DNA of 64,000 nucleotides from Planctomycetota bacterium (GTDB taxonomy: Bacteria > Planctomycetota > UBA1135 > GCA-002686595). Below are positions 18,724-27,924 of this stretch, one piece after another. The DNA lies in the NCBI GenBank assembly GCA_014238415.1, contig JABABA010000006.1, positions 85,733-149,732 on the forward strand, read 5' to 3'. A model generated the notes under the pieces. It saw only the letters and a program-made list of their open reading frames with translations. It made no database searches and was not told where the DNA came from. How positions within the stretch are numbered: the stretch's first letter is position 1; each line of letters begins with the position of its first letter. The translations under genes and the position numbers were made by a program.

Positions 18724-18790
18724 ACCACCACACTCAGCACGGGTCCCGAAGAACTTGCGGGGCCTTTGGCCCCGGGTTGAGTGTGGTGGT
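18724..18790 (-). terminator. Large nested hairpin between two leftward genes, likely terminator
   Basis: Outer arms ACCACCACACTCA (18724-18736) and TGAGTGTGGTGGT (18778-18790) are perfectly complementary over 13 bp. Inside sits a second stem CGGGGCC-TTT-GGCCCCG (18758-18774). On the minus strand the outer stem is followed at once by TTTT (18724-18721), so it fits an intrinsic terminator for the gene ending at 18833, placed before the SprT-like start at 18687. Confidence 0.6.
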
Positions 18791-18832
18791 CTTGTGCCTT
18801 TCAGCCCACGAGGGTCCTCGCGGCTGCCGGAC

Positions 18833-20794
18833 TCAGTTCGCCAGGTCGAAGTCTTGCCCCTGGAGATCCTGACCATCGCCCACGGTGATTCGGCGGCGCG
18901 TGTTCTGGATGTCACTGGAGTGGGCGAAGGGGTTGCCGCCGCCGCGGATGGGGCGCGTGGCGTGGATCCAGTATGTACCCGGGCGGGTATTCGTGATGCG
19001 GAAGCGGCCTTCCTTGTTGGCTTTGGCGGTGTAGCGTGCCGGGAACTCATCAGCAGCGGGCTGCAGCATCATGGTCACCACGCTACCGGGCAGGACTGAG
19101 CCACTTGGGCTGCGTACGGTTCCGCTCACCATGGCGCCACGGGCCAGTACACGCTCGCCCAGGTCCACGGCTACGGCCTCGGTCACGATCACGTTGCGCA
19201 CTGCGGCACCGGCGAACTGTTTGTGTTCGATCTCAACCAGATAAATGGTGGGGGTAAGGCCATCGATGGAGAACTCGCCGCGGGAGTTCGTGCGGCTGGT
19301 CTTGACCGTGGCGATGCCAGGGAAGGTGCCCAGAGAGATGTCAAAGTCACTGCCGGTCCAACGGTCGTCGCGGGTGGTGATCTTGACCTGAGCCACAGGC
19401 TTGCCGTTGCTGTCCATCACGATTCCCTTGATGCCGCCACCCTTGGTGCAATGCACGGTGATGCCGCCGAGTTCTTGGCCATCAGCAATGGTGAACACAT
19501 CCGAAAGGCTGGATGCGTGGTCGGGGGCATCTGCTTCGACCATGAAGTTGCCTGCCTTGGGGCAAGGCAAACTGAAACGGCCCTGCTCGTCTGTAAACAA
19601 GAGGGGCTTGCCAATGCGTACTGTGTTGATCGTGTCCGGCCCCGCGTGGCGGAGGGAAACAGAGAAGCGCCGGAGAGGGCTGCCAGTTGCGGCATCCACA
19701 ACCTGTCCACTGACCTTGGGCAAGCTCATCAGGGCAATCTGCAGGTGCATCTCTCCCGCTTCAGCCCGGGCCACCTGCCCGATACGGAAGCCGGTCGCCT
19801 GGGCGCGTAGGGTGTAGTGCCCGGCAGGCACATTGTGCATCAGGAACTCGCCCTTGGCGTCGGTTTGGGCCTGGGTCTGGGTGCGGTTCTCGCGGTTGCC
19901 GATCGAGTAGGCCGTGACCTTGACATCCTTGAGTGGCACACCGTTCTCGTCAGTGACCACGCCACCGAGGGCCATGGCCAGATCGAGGGTGATGTCGCGG
20001 GTCATGTCTCCATCGCCGGCCACGTGGATTTGTGAGAGGGTCACCTGTCCATAACCATCTGCTTGGACCTGCAGAACAAAGTTGCCTTTGGCCAGGTTCT
20101 TGAATTCATACTCGCCCATGTCATCAGCCACGACTGTGAGGGAGTTGGGGTCAGTGCCTCCGCCGATAGCCAAGGCCATCTGGCCCAGCTCCAGTTGGGC
20201 CTTGGGGACCGTGTTGCCCGCGCTGTCCCGCACAACCCCACTAAGGGTCACTCCCTTGTTGAGCTGAATTGGGTGCAGTTCGTTCAGTTCGCCTTCGACC
20301 ACAACGATCCCCCCTTCTTCGAGGGGAGCGAACTCTGCGTGCGAAATCAGAAGGGCGTAGCGATCGAATGCCTCGACCCTGGTGAACGAATACTGCCCCG
20401 AGGCGTTTGTCTTGGTTGTCTTGTCGCGACTTCGATCGACTTCGGTGGGGTCGATGAAGAGCGCCGAGGTCGTTCCATGACGGGTGAGTACAACCCGTGC
20501 ATCCTTGAGGGGCTTCTCGTCAGGACCGACGATGATCCCGGTCAGCCCGGCTTTGGTGGGCGCGGCCGTGGGGGTCTCCAGATCGACCGCATCGGTGCGG
20601 CCCTCTATCTGCTCACGCTTGTTGATCGTCTCGCCTTCGAGCTCAGTGGGCTCGGAAGGTGTGTCACCCTCTCCCACATTGGAGGTGTTGGTTCCCCCAA
20701 GGGCGTCGGGGGCGGGGGCGGGGCCTTCCTGGAAGGCGAAAAAGAGGGCCGCTACAGCGGCAAGCACTAGGCCTAGAACAACAATCGGTCGCAT
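18833..20794 (-). CDS. Membrane-anchored protein with tandem carboxypeptidase-regulatory-like domains
   Basis: A 653-residue protein with an N-terminal signal anchor (RPIVVLGLVLAAVAALFFAF), an acidic Thr/Glu/Pro linker to about residue 80, and then about six Ig-like repeats. Typical repeat starts are LTGIIVGPDEKPLKDARVVL, VTLSGVVRDSAGNTVPKAQL, LGGVVTDENGVPLKDVKVTA, KVSGQVVDAATGSPLRRFSV and IKGIVMDSNGKPVAQVKITT, each with the V-x-D-x-x-G-x-P-x-x-x-A/V pattern of the carboxypeptidase-regulatory-like (transthyretin-type) fold. No catalytic domain is present. Such chains are common in planctomycete envelopes; a structural or ligand-binding role is inferred. It is followed downstream by the nested hairpin terminator. 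Confidence 0.75.
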   Translation of the reverse strand: MRPIVVLGLVLAAVAALFFAFQEGPAPAPDALGGTNTSNVGEGDTPSEPTELEGETINKREQIEGRTDAVDLETPTAAPTKAGLTGIIVGPDEKPLKDARVVLTRHGTTSALFIDPTEVDRSRDKTTKTNASGQYSFTRVEAFDRYALLISHAEFAPLEEGGIVVVEGELNELHPIQLNKGVTLSGVVRDSAGNTVPKAQLELGQMALAIGGGTDPNSLTVVADDMGEYEFKNLAKGNFVLQVQADGYGQVTLSQIHVAGDGDMTRDITLDLAMALGGVVTDENGVPLKDVKVTAYSIGNRENRTQTQAQTDAKGEFLMHNVPAGHYTLRAQATGFRIGQVARAEAGEMHLQIALMSLPKVSGQVVDAATGSPLRRFSVSLRHAGPDTINTVRIGKPLLFTDEQGRFSLPCPKAGNFMVEADAPDHASSLSDVFTIADGQELGGITVHCTKGGGIKGIVMDSNGKPVAQVKITTRDDRWTGSDFDISLGTFPGIATVKTSRTNSRGEFSIDGLTPTIYLVEIEHKQFAGAAVRNVIVTEAVAVDLGERVLARGAMVSGTVRSPSGSVLPGSVVTMMLQPAADEFPARYTAKANKEGRFRITNTRPGTYWIHATRPIRGGGNPFAHSSDIQNTRRRITVGDGQDLQGQDFDLAN

Positions 20795-20892
20795 GATGGG
20801 ATGAAGGAGGGCAGAAGGGGCCTTCGGAGGTTGGGTTGGACGACTTTTTGGGAAATAACTTCCATCTGGTCGGGATTTGTTGGCAGCGGGAG

Positions 20893-21438
20893 TCAGGCCT
20901 GGGCAGGCTTGGGGCCTGCAGTGCCTCGCTCTTCAGCGTCCATGGCCGTGGGCCAGAAGCACTCGTAGGGGGTCAGGCTGCCCAGGAAGTGGGCGAAGAG
21001 CAGCAACTCAAAGTTGATCTTGCGCAGTTGCTGGATCTGGGTTGAACCCAGACCGAGCTTGATTGAAGCCGCCTCCCCTGTCTTGGTTGCGATCACTCGC
21101 CAACCCCTGCCAAACCCCCGCGCAGGCACGACTCGGAAGGGCTTGCTGCCAGTCCAGATATCGATCTGGCGTCGAAGGAATGCCCAGCGCAGGCTGGAGC
21201 CAAGCCACTCCCCGTCTTCGCTCCAGAGAGAAAACTGGCCCCGCAGAAGGCCCGGATCGCGTCTGATGCGCAGCACCTCGCCAGCCTCAGGGCGGTACTC
21301 TCCTGCCACCACCATACCCCAGCGGTTGCGGCTCACGCTGAGAGTTCCCAGGGGCTGACCCTCTTCGTCGCTCAACACGTGCGTGCGATTCCAAAGGCCT
21401 TTTTTCTTGATGCAGATGGTCCGGAGGGCTTGCGACAT
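20893..21438 (-). CDS. Conserved hypothetical protein, possible LURP-one/tubby-like fold
   Basis: A 181-residue protein starting at ATG 21438 (MSQALRTICIKKKGLWNRTH); a longer start at 21546 would add an improbable proline-rich leader. It is beta-strand rich with alternating hydrophobic and polar residues, such as GTLSVSRNRWGMVVAGEYRP, then LRGQFSLWSEDGEWLGSSLR and FRVVPARGFGRGWRVIATKT. It ends with a helix INFELLLFAHFLGSL. The pattern reminds me of phospholipid-scramblase-like/LURP-one proteins, but this is only an impression. No motif identifies a function. It lies alone between a beta-sandwich protein gene and the cysteine desulfurase gene. Confidence 0.5.
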   Translation of the reverse strand: MSQALRTICIKKKGLWNRTHVLSDEEGQPLGTLSVSRNRWGMVVAGEYRPEAGEVLRIRRDPGLLRGQFSLWSEDGEWLGSSLRWAFLRRQIDIWTGSKPFRVVPARGFGRGWRVIATKTGEAASIKLGLGSTQIQQLRKINFELLLFAHFLGSLTPYECFWPTAMDAEERGTAGPKPAQA

Positions 21439-21760
21439 GGGGCGTTTGTGGTTGGCGGGTTCGGTAGGGTAGCGGGACCGGGGTCCTTCCGCAGGCGATC
21501 GTGGGCATGGGAGGCCCAGAGGGTCATCGACCAGGCCCAGCGTCACCCTGAGGGGTACTGGCCCCTTTGGATGTGGAAATCCGGCTCGCTTGCGCTACAG
21601 GCAGATCAGGACGGGGGACGAGTTGATGGGGTTCCCCAGGAGCAGACAGCAGTGAAGGAAACCCCTTTTCCCAACGGCGAGCAGGGTCAGATACGCCAAT
21701 CCGACCGGCTCGATCGGATGCACTCGGCTGGTCTCTCGATCAATCCCCTCATGGTTGATC
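21439..21760 (+). other. Non-coding gap of about 320 bases
   Basis: This stretch between the start of the leftward hypothetical gene and the stop of the leftward cysteine desulfurase gene shows no convincing gene in either direction. An open frame crosses it on the plus strand but continues antisense into the desulfurase and has no family resemblance. No clear hairpin with a T-tract was seen. Confidence 0.4.
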
Positions 21761-22921
21761 CTAGGAAAGAGCCTTCAGAGTCAGGGTCGCCTCCAAGACC
21801 CCGGCGATCACTCGCTCGATCTCCTCGTCAGTGGTCCCAGGCCCTTGAGACAGGCGCAGAGTGCACGAGGCGTCCTCTTCGGAGCGCCCCATGGCCAGCA
21901 GGATCGGTGAGGGTGCCACCCGGTCCGCGCTGCAGGCGGAACCCGCGGAGGCCTCGATACCCAGGGTGTCGAGATAGGACAGGATCAGGTGGGCCTCGAT
22001 TCCCGGCACGGTCAAGCTGGTGGTGGCGCTCACCCGGGGAGCCTCGGCTCCGTTGATCCGGGCCCCGTCGATGCCCTCGAGCAAGGCGCTCTCCAGACGC
22101 TGCTGCCGCGCGGCCATCTGCTGGTTCGATGTGCCTTCGGTCACGCGCTTGAGGGCCAACTCCGCTGCGACCCCCATGCCAATGATGCTGGCGGTGTTCA
22201 GGGTTCCTGCGCGGCGCCCATTTTCCTGGCCACCCCCCAGCATCAACGGGGCGAAGGGCGCGCCCTCTTTCACAAGTATGGCGCCGATGCCCTTGGGGCC
22301 ATTGAATTTGTGGGCAGCCAGGGAGAGGTAGTCCGCGCCCCAGGTTTCAGTGTCCAAGGAGATTTTTCCCGGCACCTGCACCGCGTCCAAGTGCAAGAGA
22401 CCTTCGGCCTCGTGTATTTCGTCGTCGATCCCCTCCAGATCGCAGATCACACCGGTCTCGTTGTTGACCGTTTGCAATGAAACGAAGCAGGGGCCCCGTT
22501 CGAGGGTCTGGGAGAGGCGCTTGCGGTCCAGGGCCCCGGTTTCCTTGACCGGGATGGAAACCGAATTCCAACCCCGTTCCTCCAAGGCGCTGGCGTAGGC
22601 TCTGACCGCGGGGTGTTCCACAGTGGAGAGGGCAACCTGGGGGGGTGTCTCGGCTAGATCGCGGCCCCACAGTTCTGCGCTGAGAAATGCCGTGCCGATG
22701 GCCTCGCTGCCCCCAGAGGTGAAGACGACCTGGCTGGCCGCTACCCCCGCGAGGCGTGCCACTTGTGCTCGAGCCTGCTCGATTCTCGTTGCCAGTTGTT
22801 TTGCCCGGGGATAGCGCGCGCTGGGGTTGTGCCAGGCCTCTTGCAGGACCTTGATCATTGCCGCGGCAACTTGGGGGGCCAACGGAGTCGTGGCGTTATG
22901 GTCCAGGTAGACAGTCTTCAC
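21761..22921 (-). CDS. Cysteine desulfurase (NifS/IscS-like)
   Basis: A PLP-dependent enzyme of about 386 residues that takes sulfur from cysteine for Fe-S clusters or thiolation. Conserved blocks are KTVYLDHNATTPLAPQVAAA, the PLP loop TSGGSEAIGTAFL, VEHPAVRAYA, LLHLDAVQVPGKISLD, the lysine in SLAAHKFNGPKGIGAILV, and the active-site cysteine loop EASAGSACSADRVAPSP. Start choice: GTG 22921 places the N terminus at the usual M/V-K-x-V-Y-L-D-H-N; an ATG 63 bases upstream (22984) adds an odd cysteine-containing extension. It stands alone with no scaffold protein next to it. It is probably the partner of the CyaY frataxin encoded 13 kb to the left. Confidence 0.9.
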   Translation of the reverse strand: MKTVYLDHNATTPLAPQVAAAMIKVLQEAWHNPSARYPRAKQLATRIEQARAQVARLAGVAASQVVFTSGGSEAIGTAFLSAELWGRDLAETPPQVALSTVEHPAVRAYASALEERGWNSVSIPVKETGALDRKRLSQTLERGPCFVSLQTVNNETGVICDLEGIDDEIHEAEGLLHLDAVQVPGKISLDTETWGADYLSLAAHKFNGPKGIGAILVKEGAPFAPLMLGGGQENGRRAGTLNTASIIGMGVAAELALKRVTEGTSNQQMAARQQRLESALLEGIDGARINGAEAPRVSATTSLTVPGIEAHLILSYLDTLGIEASAGSACSADRVAPSPILLAMGRSEEDASCTLRLSQGPGTTDEEIERVIAGVLEATLTLKALS

Positions 22922-22999
22922 CGTAGGGGGGGTGATCAGATGACAGGCTTGTGATTGTGGCTCGCTGCGGAGCCTGCATGGCACTTTGCGCTGAACAGT

Positions 23000-23473
23000 C
23001 TAGAACAGGGCGCTCAGGGCCCTTGGCAAAGAGCGTTCAGTCAGGATACAGGGCTCGCACCAGTTGTTGTCCTCGCAGGGAGTGTGCTCGCAGGTAGCGC
23101 AGGTCTTGAGTTTGAGCAGGGCTTCATCGATTCCAGCCCGCAGGTTAGCCAGATGATCCTGGCGTTCTCCGATCAGGTCCGTTTGCCGACGCAGGGATTG
23201 CGTGACCTGGGTCATGATTGCTGAATGGTCTCCTTCGACCTTGCGGTGGGAGATCAGTTTGCCGATTTCCTCCAGGGACATACCGAGGCCTTGTAGGTTC
23301 TGGATCAGGCGTACCCGGTTCAGGTCCACAACGCGAAAATAACGGAAGCCTCCCTCCGAACGCCTGCTGGGTTCGAGCAGGCCAAGTTCTTCGTAATAAC
23401 GAAGAGTTCGGAGATTTGTGTCTGCGGCCCGGGCGAAGTCTCCGATCTTCATGAGTCCTTGAATTTCTGTCAT
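23000..23473 (-). CDS. MerR-family transcriptional regulator with C-terminal cysteine cluster
   Basis: A 157-residue regulator. The N-terminal winged helix-turn-helix is typical of MerR (MKIGDFARAADTNLRTLRYY then EELGLLEPSRRSEGGFRYF), followed by an antiparallel dimerisation helix (residues about 80-125). The C terminus has closely spaced cysteines, LKTCATCEHTPCEDNNWCEP then C, that could bind a metal or an Fe-S cluster, as in metal- or redox-sensing members. The start at ATG 23473 was chosen because the frame further upstream is antisense to fhs. It is divergent from formate-tetrahydrofolate ligase, and an imperfect dyad lies between them. Confidence 0.82.
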   Translation of the reverse strand: MTEIQGLMKIGDFARAADTNLRTLRYYEELGLLEPSRRSEGGFRYFRVVDLNRVRLIQNLQGLGMSLEEIGKLISHRKVEGDHSAIMTQVTQSLRRQTDLIGERQDHLANLRAGIDEALLKLKTCATCEHTPCEDNNWCEPCILTERSLPRALSALF

Positions 23474-23513
23474 CTTGCTGTGGGGGGAGCAGTGGGCCGG
23501 GTGGAGTGATTTC

Positions 23514-23546
23514 TTGGGCCCTCTAATGGTACACTTCTGGGTCCAA
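23514..23546. promoter_or_regulatory. Imperfect dyad between merR-like gene and fhs
   Basis: TTGGGCCC (23514-23521) and GGGTCCAA (23539-23546) form an inverted repeat with one mismatch and a 17-base spacer. Inside the spacer lies TACACT (23530-23535), a -10-like hexamer for fhs. MerR regulators bind dyads of this size at promoters, so it is a candidate operator. Evidence is sequence symmetry and position only. Confidence 0.35.
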
Positions 23547-23614
23547 CCCGCCCAATCGGCGGCCCTCAAACCGCCAGACCCTCTGTGGCAGAAACAACAA
23601 TTAGATCCTGGAGC

Positions 23615-25309
23615 ATGCAATCCGACCTGGAGATCGCGCGTAGTGCGCACCTGAGCCCCCTCTTCGAACTGGTTTCGAAATGGGGTGTTTCCACCGAGAG
23701 CCTCATTCCCTACGGCCATTACATGGCCAAGGTGGACCATCGCCTCGGGTTCGCGCCGCCCGCAGCAGATTCCAAACTTGTGCTGGTCACTGCGATTACG
23801 CCAACGCCCGCCGGGGAGGGCAAGACCGTACACACCATCGGCTTGTCATTGGCTCTTAACCGCCTTGGCAAGAGGGCCGCTGCCACAATTCGTCAGCCAT
23901 CCATGGGGCCTGTATTTGGCATCAAGGGCGGTGCGGCGGGGGGCGGCTACAGTCAGGTTCTGCCCATGGAGGACATCAACTTGCACTTGACCGGTGATTT
24001 TCATGCTGTCACCGCAGCGCACAATCTGATGGCGGCAGCGCTGGACACGAGTGTGCTGCTGGACAATCCCCATGAGATTGATCCCGAGCGGATACTGATC
24101 AAGCGCGTAGTGGATGTGAACGACCGGTGTCTGAGGGAGATTCAAGTGGGGCTGGGTGGCAAACTCAACGGGGTCCCTCGCACAAGCGGCTTTGAGATAA
24201 CCTCTGCCAGTGAGGTGATGGCGGTCTTGGGCCTTGCAAGAGACCTGCCCGACATGCGCGCTCGACTGGGGCGCATCATCGTGGCAGAGACCTTTGGGGG
24301 CCAGCCTGTGACAGCCGAGCAGATTGGCGTGGCAGGGGCCATGGCGGCTCTTTTGTCCAAGGCCCTGGACCCGACGCTGTTGCAGACGACCGAGGGCACC
24401 CCCGCTCTGGTGCATACGGGTCCCTTCGCCAATATCGCCCATGGCAACTCCTCGGTGGTGGCAGATCGTGTGGCAGCTACCTTCTGCGAGTACGTGGTCA
24501 CCGAAGGTGGCTTCGGTGCGGACATGGGGGCGGAGAAGTTTTTCTCGATCAAGTCGCCTGCAAGTGGCATGCAGGCCAAGGTGGCTTTGTTGGTGGCTAC
24601 TGTGCGTGCGCTCAAGATGCACTCCGGGCGTTACCAGGTGAAACCCGGTCGACCTCTTCCAGAGGAATTGATGAGCCCTGATCTGGAAGCCTTGGCAGAA
24701 GGTTGTGCAAATATGGATGCGCAGCTTGACAACGTGCGGGCCCACGGGATTCCGGTGGTCGTGGCTATCAACCGTTTCTCCAGCGACACGGATGAGGAAC
24801 TCGAACTGGTGCGGAAACGTGCCTTGGCCGGCGGGGCTTGCGGGGCATTCCTGTCCGAGGTGCATGCCAAGGGCGGTGCCGGGGGTGAGGAGATCGCAAG
24901 AGCAATCATCGAAGCGGCGGAATCAGGGCAAGCCAATCAGCAGCCCCTTTATGACCCTGAAGCGCCCCTGATCGAGAAGCTCGAGATCTTGGCACAGAAT
25001 CAGTACGGGGCGGACGGGATCCAGCTTGAGCCTGAGGCGCTTGAGCAACTGGGTAAAATCGAGGAGCAGGGGGGCGGCAGCCTGCCGGTTTGCGTGGCCA
25101 AGACCCAATACTCACTGTCCCATGACCCCGGCCTCAAGGGGCGTCCCACTGGATTCACCCTGCCGATCCGTGCCCTGCGCCTGGCAGCCGGCGCGGGTTT
25201 TGTGATCGCCTATGTGGGCAAGATCATGACCATGCCGGGGCTAGGGAGGAAGCCGGCCTACAAGGATGTGGACTTGGATGAAGAGGGGCGTGTGGAGGGG
25301 CTTTTCTAG
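23615..25309 (+). CDS. fhs: Formate-tetrahydrofolate ligase
   Basis: A 564-residue enzyme that makes 10-formyl-THF from formate, THF and ATP in one-carbon metabolism. Blocks are MQSDLEIARSAHLSPLFELV at the N terminus, the ATP loop TAITPTPAGEGKTVHTIGLS, RQPSMGPVFGIKGGAAGGGY, NLHLTGDFHAVTAAHNLMAA, and GGFGADMGAEKFFSIK. The C terminus has GRKPAYKDVDLDEEGRVEGL, ending as in the family. I chose ATG 23615 because it matches the family start (M-x-S-D-x-E-I-A); a GTG at 23585 is possible. The usual partner FolD is not in the window. It diverges from the MerR-like regulator. Confidence 0.95.
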   Translation: MQSDLEIARSAHLSPLFELVSKWGVSTESLIPYGHYMAKVDHRLGFAPPAADSKLVLVTAITPTPAGEGKTVHTIGLSLALNRLGKRAAATIRQPSMGPVFGIKGGAAGGGYSQVLPMEDINLHLTGDFHAVTAAHNLMAAALDTSVLLDNPHEIDPERILIKRVVDVNDRCLREIQVGLGGKLNGVPRTSGFEITSASEVMAVLGLARDLPDMRARLGRIIVAETFGGQPVTAEQIGVAGAMAALLSKALDPTLLQTTEGTPALVHTGPFANIAHGNSSVVADRVAATFCEYVVTEGGFGADMGAEKFFSIKSPASGMQAKVALLVATVRALKMHSGRYQVKPGRPLPEELMSPDLEALAEGCANMDAQLDNVRAHGIPVVVAINRFSSDTDEELELVRKRALAGGACGAFLSEVHAKGGAGGEEIARAIIEAAESGQANQQPLYDPEAPLIEKLEILAQNQYGADGIQLEPEALEQLGKIEEQGGGSLPVCVAKTQYSLSHDPGLKGRPTGFTLPIRALRLAAGAGFVIAYVGKIMTMPGLGRKPAYKDVDLDEEGRVEGLF

Positions 25310-25514
25310 GAACCGCCCTGAGACCCGGTGAATGGTGTTTCTGTTCTCTGGATACCTGCAAAGCCATTCGATCTCGATTCTTACCTGGTTCTTGCTTATC
25401 CTGTTTCCAGCCAGAGGGGCCTCTGGCGTATTCACTCCACCCCGCCTCTGACCGGAGGTGGAATTCACAGCGATCCGATCCCAATAGAAGGGACACCCAA
25501 ACCCGCTACTGACC

Positions 25515-26195
25515 ATGTTCTTCGATCCTCGTTTCTTTCTTGTCGTCGGCCCTTTCATGTTGCTGGCGTTTTTTGCCTCCATGCGGGTCAAGTCCACCTT
25601 CAAGCGTTATGCCAAAGTGGGCGTACGCTCGGGCATGACAGGGGCGGAGGCCGCCAGGGCCGTGGCCCGGGCGGGAGGTGCTGAGGTGACGGTGGAACGG
25701 GTGGGCGGCTTTCTGTCCGATCACTACGATCCCCGTACCAAGACCCTGCGCCTCTCGCCAGAGGTGCATGATGGCCGTTCGATTTCTGCCATCGCGGTGG
25801 GGGCTCACGAAGCGGGGCACGCGATTCAAGATGTGCAGCAGTACGCTTGGTTGGGTATGCGCTCGAGCCTTGTGCCCATGACCATGATGGGTTCGAGGTC
25901 TTGGATCTGGATTTTCATCGCAGGCATGTTGCTGCAGCAACCGGCCCTGGCCTGGGTGGGCGTGATCTTGTTCAGTTTCACGGTGATCTTCCAACTGGTG
26001 ACCCTGCCGGTGGAATTCGATGCATCCAAGCGCGCCAAAGCGGTCTTGGCCGAGGCGGGCATCGTCTCAAGCGCTGAGGAACAGAAAGGCGTCTCGGACG
26101 TGCTCGGTGCGGCGGCCATGACCTATGTGGCCGGGGCTCTGACTGCGATTGCGACCCTGTTCTACTATGTGACCCTGTTGTCCGGGCGTGACTAG
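25515..26195 (+). CDS. YugP-type neutral zinc metallopeptidase, membrane protein
   Basis: A 226-residue membrane protein of the YugP (DUF3333-like, Zn-peptidase_2) family. A first helix begins at residue 3 (FDPRFFLVVGPFMLLAFFA). The soluble part has GMTGAEAARAVARAGG, then YDPRTKTLRLSPEVHDGRSI, and the zinc site VGAHEAGHAIQDVQQYAWL with HExxH (HEAGH). Two central helices (IFIAGMLLQQPALAWVGVIL then FSFTVIFQLVTLPVEFDAS) and a last helix near the C terminus complete the known topology. LPVEFDAS supplies the third zinc ligand region. Function in the cell is poorly known. About 205 bases of untranslated DNA precede it, with a CCAGAG-GGGC-CTCTGG hairpin at 25411-25426. Confidence 0.88.
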   Translation: MFFDPRFFLVVGPFMLLAFFASMRVKSTFKRYAKVGVRSGMTGAEAARAVARAGGAEVTVERVGGFLSDHYDPRTKTLRLSPEVHDGRSISAIAVGAHEAGHAIQDVQQYAWLGMRSSLVPMTMMGSRSWIWIFIAGMLLQQPALAWVGVILFSFTVIFQLVTLPVEFDASKRAKAVLAEAGIVSSAEEQKGVSDVLGAAAMTYVAGALTAIATLFYYVTLLSGRD

Positions 26196-26287
26196 GTTGT
26201 TTGGGCGTGATCGGGGTCTGTCCCGGCGCATCTTGCTGGGCCCAACGGGCATGTTGTCCTGGCTCCTTTGAATTTGCCCCGCCCGGG

Positions 26288-26317
26288 TTGGGGTCTGTGC
26301 TTGCTCGGGGCTAGAGT
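26288..26317 (+). promoter_or_regulatory. Putative promoter of pgi
   Basis: TTGGGG (26288-26293), an 18-base spacer, and TAGAGT (26312-26317), ending 30 bases before the pgi ATG. This is the best sigma-70-like pair I found by eye; the -35 is only half consensus. Confidence 0.35.
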
Positions 26318-26347
26318 GGGCTCACGACCTTTCCACCCCGACCTAGC

Positions 26348-27742
26348 ATGGACCTTGTCTCAATCGATTGGACGAACATTTCTGCCGACGCCGTCGGTGT
26401 TGAGCACGGCCTGACGGAAGAGCGCATGCAGGCTTTGCAGGAGCCTTCTCGGGTGGCCTTGGCGGCGGTGCGCGCTCGCGCAGGCCATGACCTGCGCTTT
26501 CAGACCCTGCCCGCCGGCGGTGCCTGGCATGAGCGCATCCTGGCCTACGCCGAAGAACAGCGCGGGCGCTTTGAGAACATCGTGGTCTTGGGCATCGGGG
26601 GGTCGGCTCTGGGCAATCGCGCTCTGCACTCGGCCATGCACAGTCCCTACCACGAGATGTTTGGGGCCCACGGCCTGCCGCGTTTGTTTGTCTTGGACAA
26701 CGTGGATCCGGATCTGGTGGGAGAATTCCTCGATAGGGTCGATCCTTCCACGTGTCTGTTCAACGTGATCTCCAAGTCGGGCTCTACTGCGGAGACCATG
26801 TCTCAGTTCCTGATTTTCAGGCGCGCTCTGATCGAGCGCGTGGGAAAGGAGGCCCATGGTGAGCACATTGTTGTCACCACCGATGCCAGCGCGGGTGTGT
26901 TGCGACCGATTGTGGATGAAGAGGGGTATGTTTCTTTCGATGTGCCCGAGGGGGTTGGTGGACGGTTCAGCGTGCTCTCCCCTGTGGGGCTGTTGTCTTC
27001 GGCGTTGATTGGCATCGATACATCGGGTCTGCTCAAGGGCGCGGCGGACATGGACGAGCGTTGCGAGACCGACGACTTGTTCGCGAACCCATCCTTGATG
27101 TTGGCTGGGATTCAGTCCTGCATGCAACAGGAAAAGCACAAGCCCATTGCAGTGACTTTCGCTTACGGTCATCGTCTACGGCATCTCGCGGATTGGTATG
27201 CCCAATTGCTGGCGGAGTCCATCGGCAAGCGTTTTAATCGGGATGGTCAAGAGGTCTTCGCCGGACCTACCCCAGTACGCGCGGTGGGGGTCACGGATCA
27301 GCACAGTCAGAGCCAGTTGTTTGTTGAGGGACCCCATGACAAGTGGTTCACCCTGTTGGCGATTGAACACCCAGACCACCACGTTCCTATTCCTCCTGAT
27401 TACGGAGACCGGGATGCGCTGGCCTACCTCGGTGGGCGTAGCCTGGGCGAGTTGTTTGAGGCCGAGCGTGAAGGCACGCGCATTGCTCTGACCGAAGCCC
27501 AGCGGCCAAACTTGACCATCTCCTTCCCGCGGGTGACCGAGCACACTCTGGGGCAGTACCTCTACATGATGGAGTTGGCCGTAGCCGTGATGGGTGAGCA
27601 CTACGGGGTCGATGCCTTCGATCAGCCGGGGGTCGAGGCGGGCAAGATTGCGGCCTATGGGCTGATGGGCCGCGAGGGTTTCGAGCAGCGGCGTGAGGAG
27701 ATCGAAGCAGCCCGCAGGGCTTGCCCGCCCCGGCGTCTGTAG
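26348..27742 (+). CDS. pgi: Glucose-6-phosphate isomerase
   Basis: A 464-residue glycolytic isomerase that interconverts glucose 6-phosphate and fructose 6-phosphate in the cytoplasm. It is the shorter bacterial type, with two SIS domains. Motifs are VVLGIGGSALGNRALHSAMH, the phosphate loop VISKSGSTAETMSQFLIF, GVGGRFSVLSPVGLLSSAL, TDQHSQSQLFVEGPHDKWFT and the C-terminal AFDQPGVEAGK with the catalytic lysine region. The start ATG 26348 gives a normal N terminus. It appears monocistronic, with a candidate promoter upstream and about 180 bases before the universal stress gene. Confidence 0.95.
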   Translation: MDLVSIDWTNISADAVGVEHGLTEERMQALQEPSRVALAAVRARAGHDLRFQTLPAGGAWHERILAYAEEQRGRFENIVVLGIGGSALGNRALHSAMHSPYHEMFGAHGLPRLFVLDNVDPDLVGEFLDRVDPSTCLFNVISKSGSTAETMSQFLIFRRALIERVGKEAHGEHIVVTTDASAGVLRPIVDEEGYVSFDVPEGVGGRFSVLSPVGLLSSALIGIDTSGLLKGAADMDERCETDDLFANPSLMLAGIQSCMQQEKHKPIAVTFAYGHRLRHLADWYAQLLAESIGKRFNRDGQEVFAGPTPVRAVGVTDQHSQSQLFVEGPHDKWFTLLAIEHPDHHVPIPPDYGDRDALAYLGGRSLGELFEAEREGTRIALTEAQRPNLTISFPRVTEHTLGQYLYMMELAVAVMGEHYGVDAFDQPGVEAGKIAAYGLMGREGFEQRREEIEAARRACPPRRL

Positions 27743-27924
27743 TGGGACGATTGTTGGTGGGGAGGGGGCGGTCCGGTCGGGAGGCGAGTCTGGCCCATCT
27801 GGGGCCCTGGGAAGGCAATTTCGTGTGATCTGCGGGGTCCTTGCGCGGCCCTGACGCTAGACTCCCCCGCCCTGTGCCCCTGGGTGTATCCCTGCGTCTC
27901 CTCTCCGGTACAGCGACCTACTCC

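Noticed and set aside
18688..19050. Longer start for the SprT-like gene
   Set aside because: The extension would be translated through the nested hairpin and antisense to the end of the beta-sandwich protein gene.
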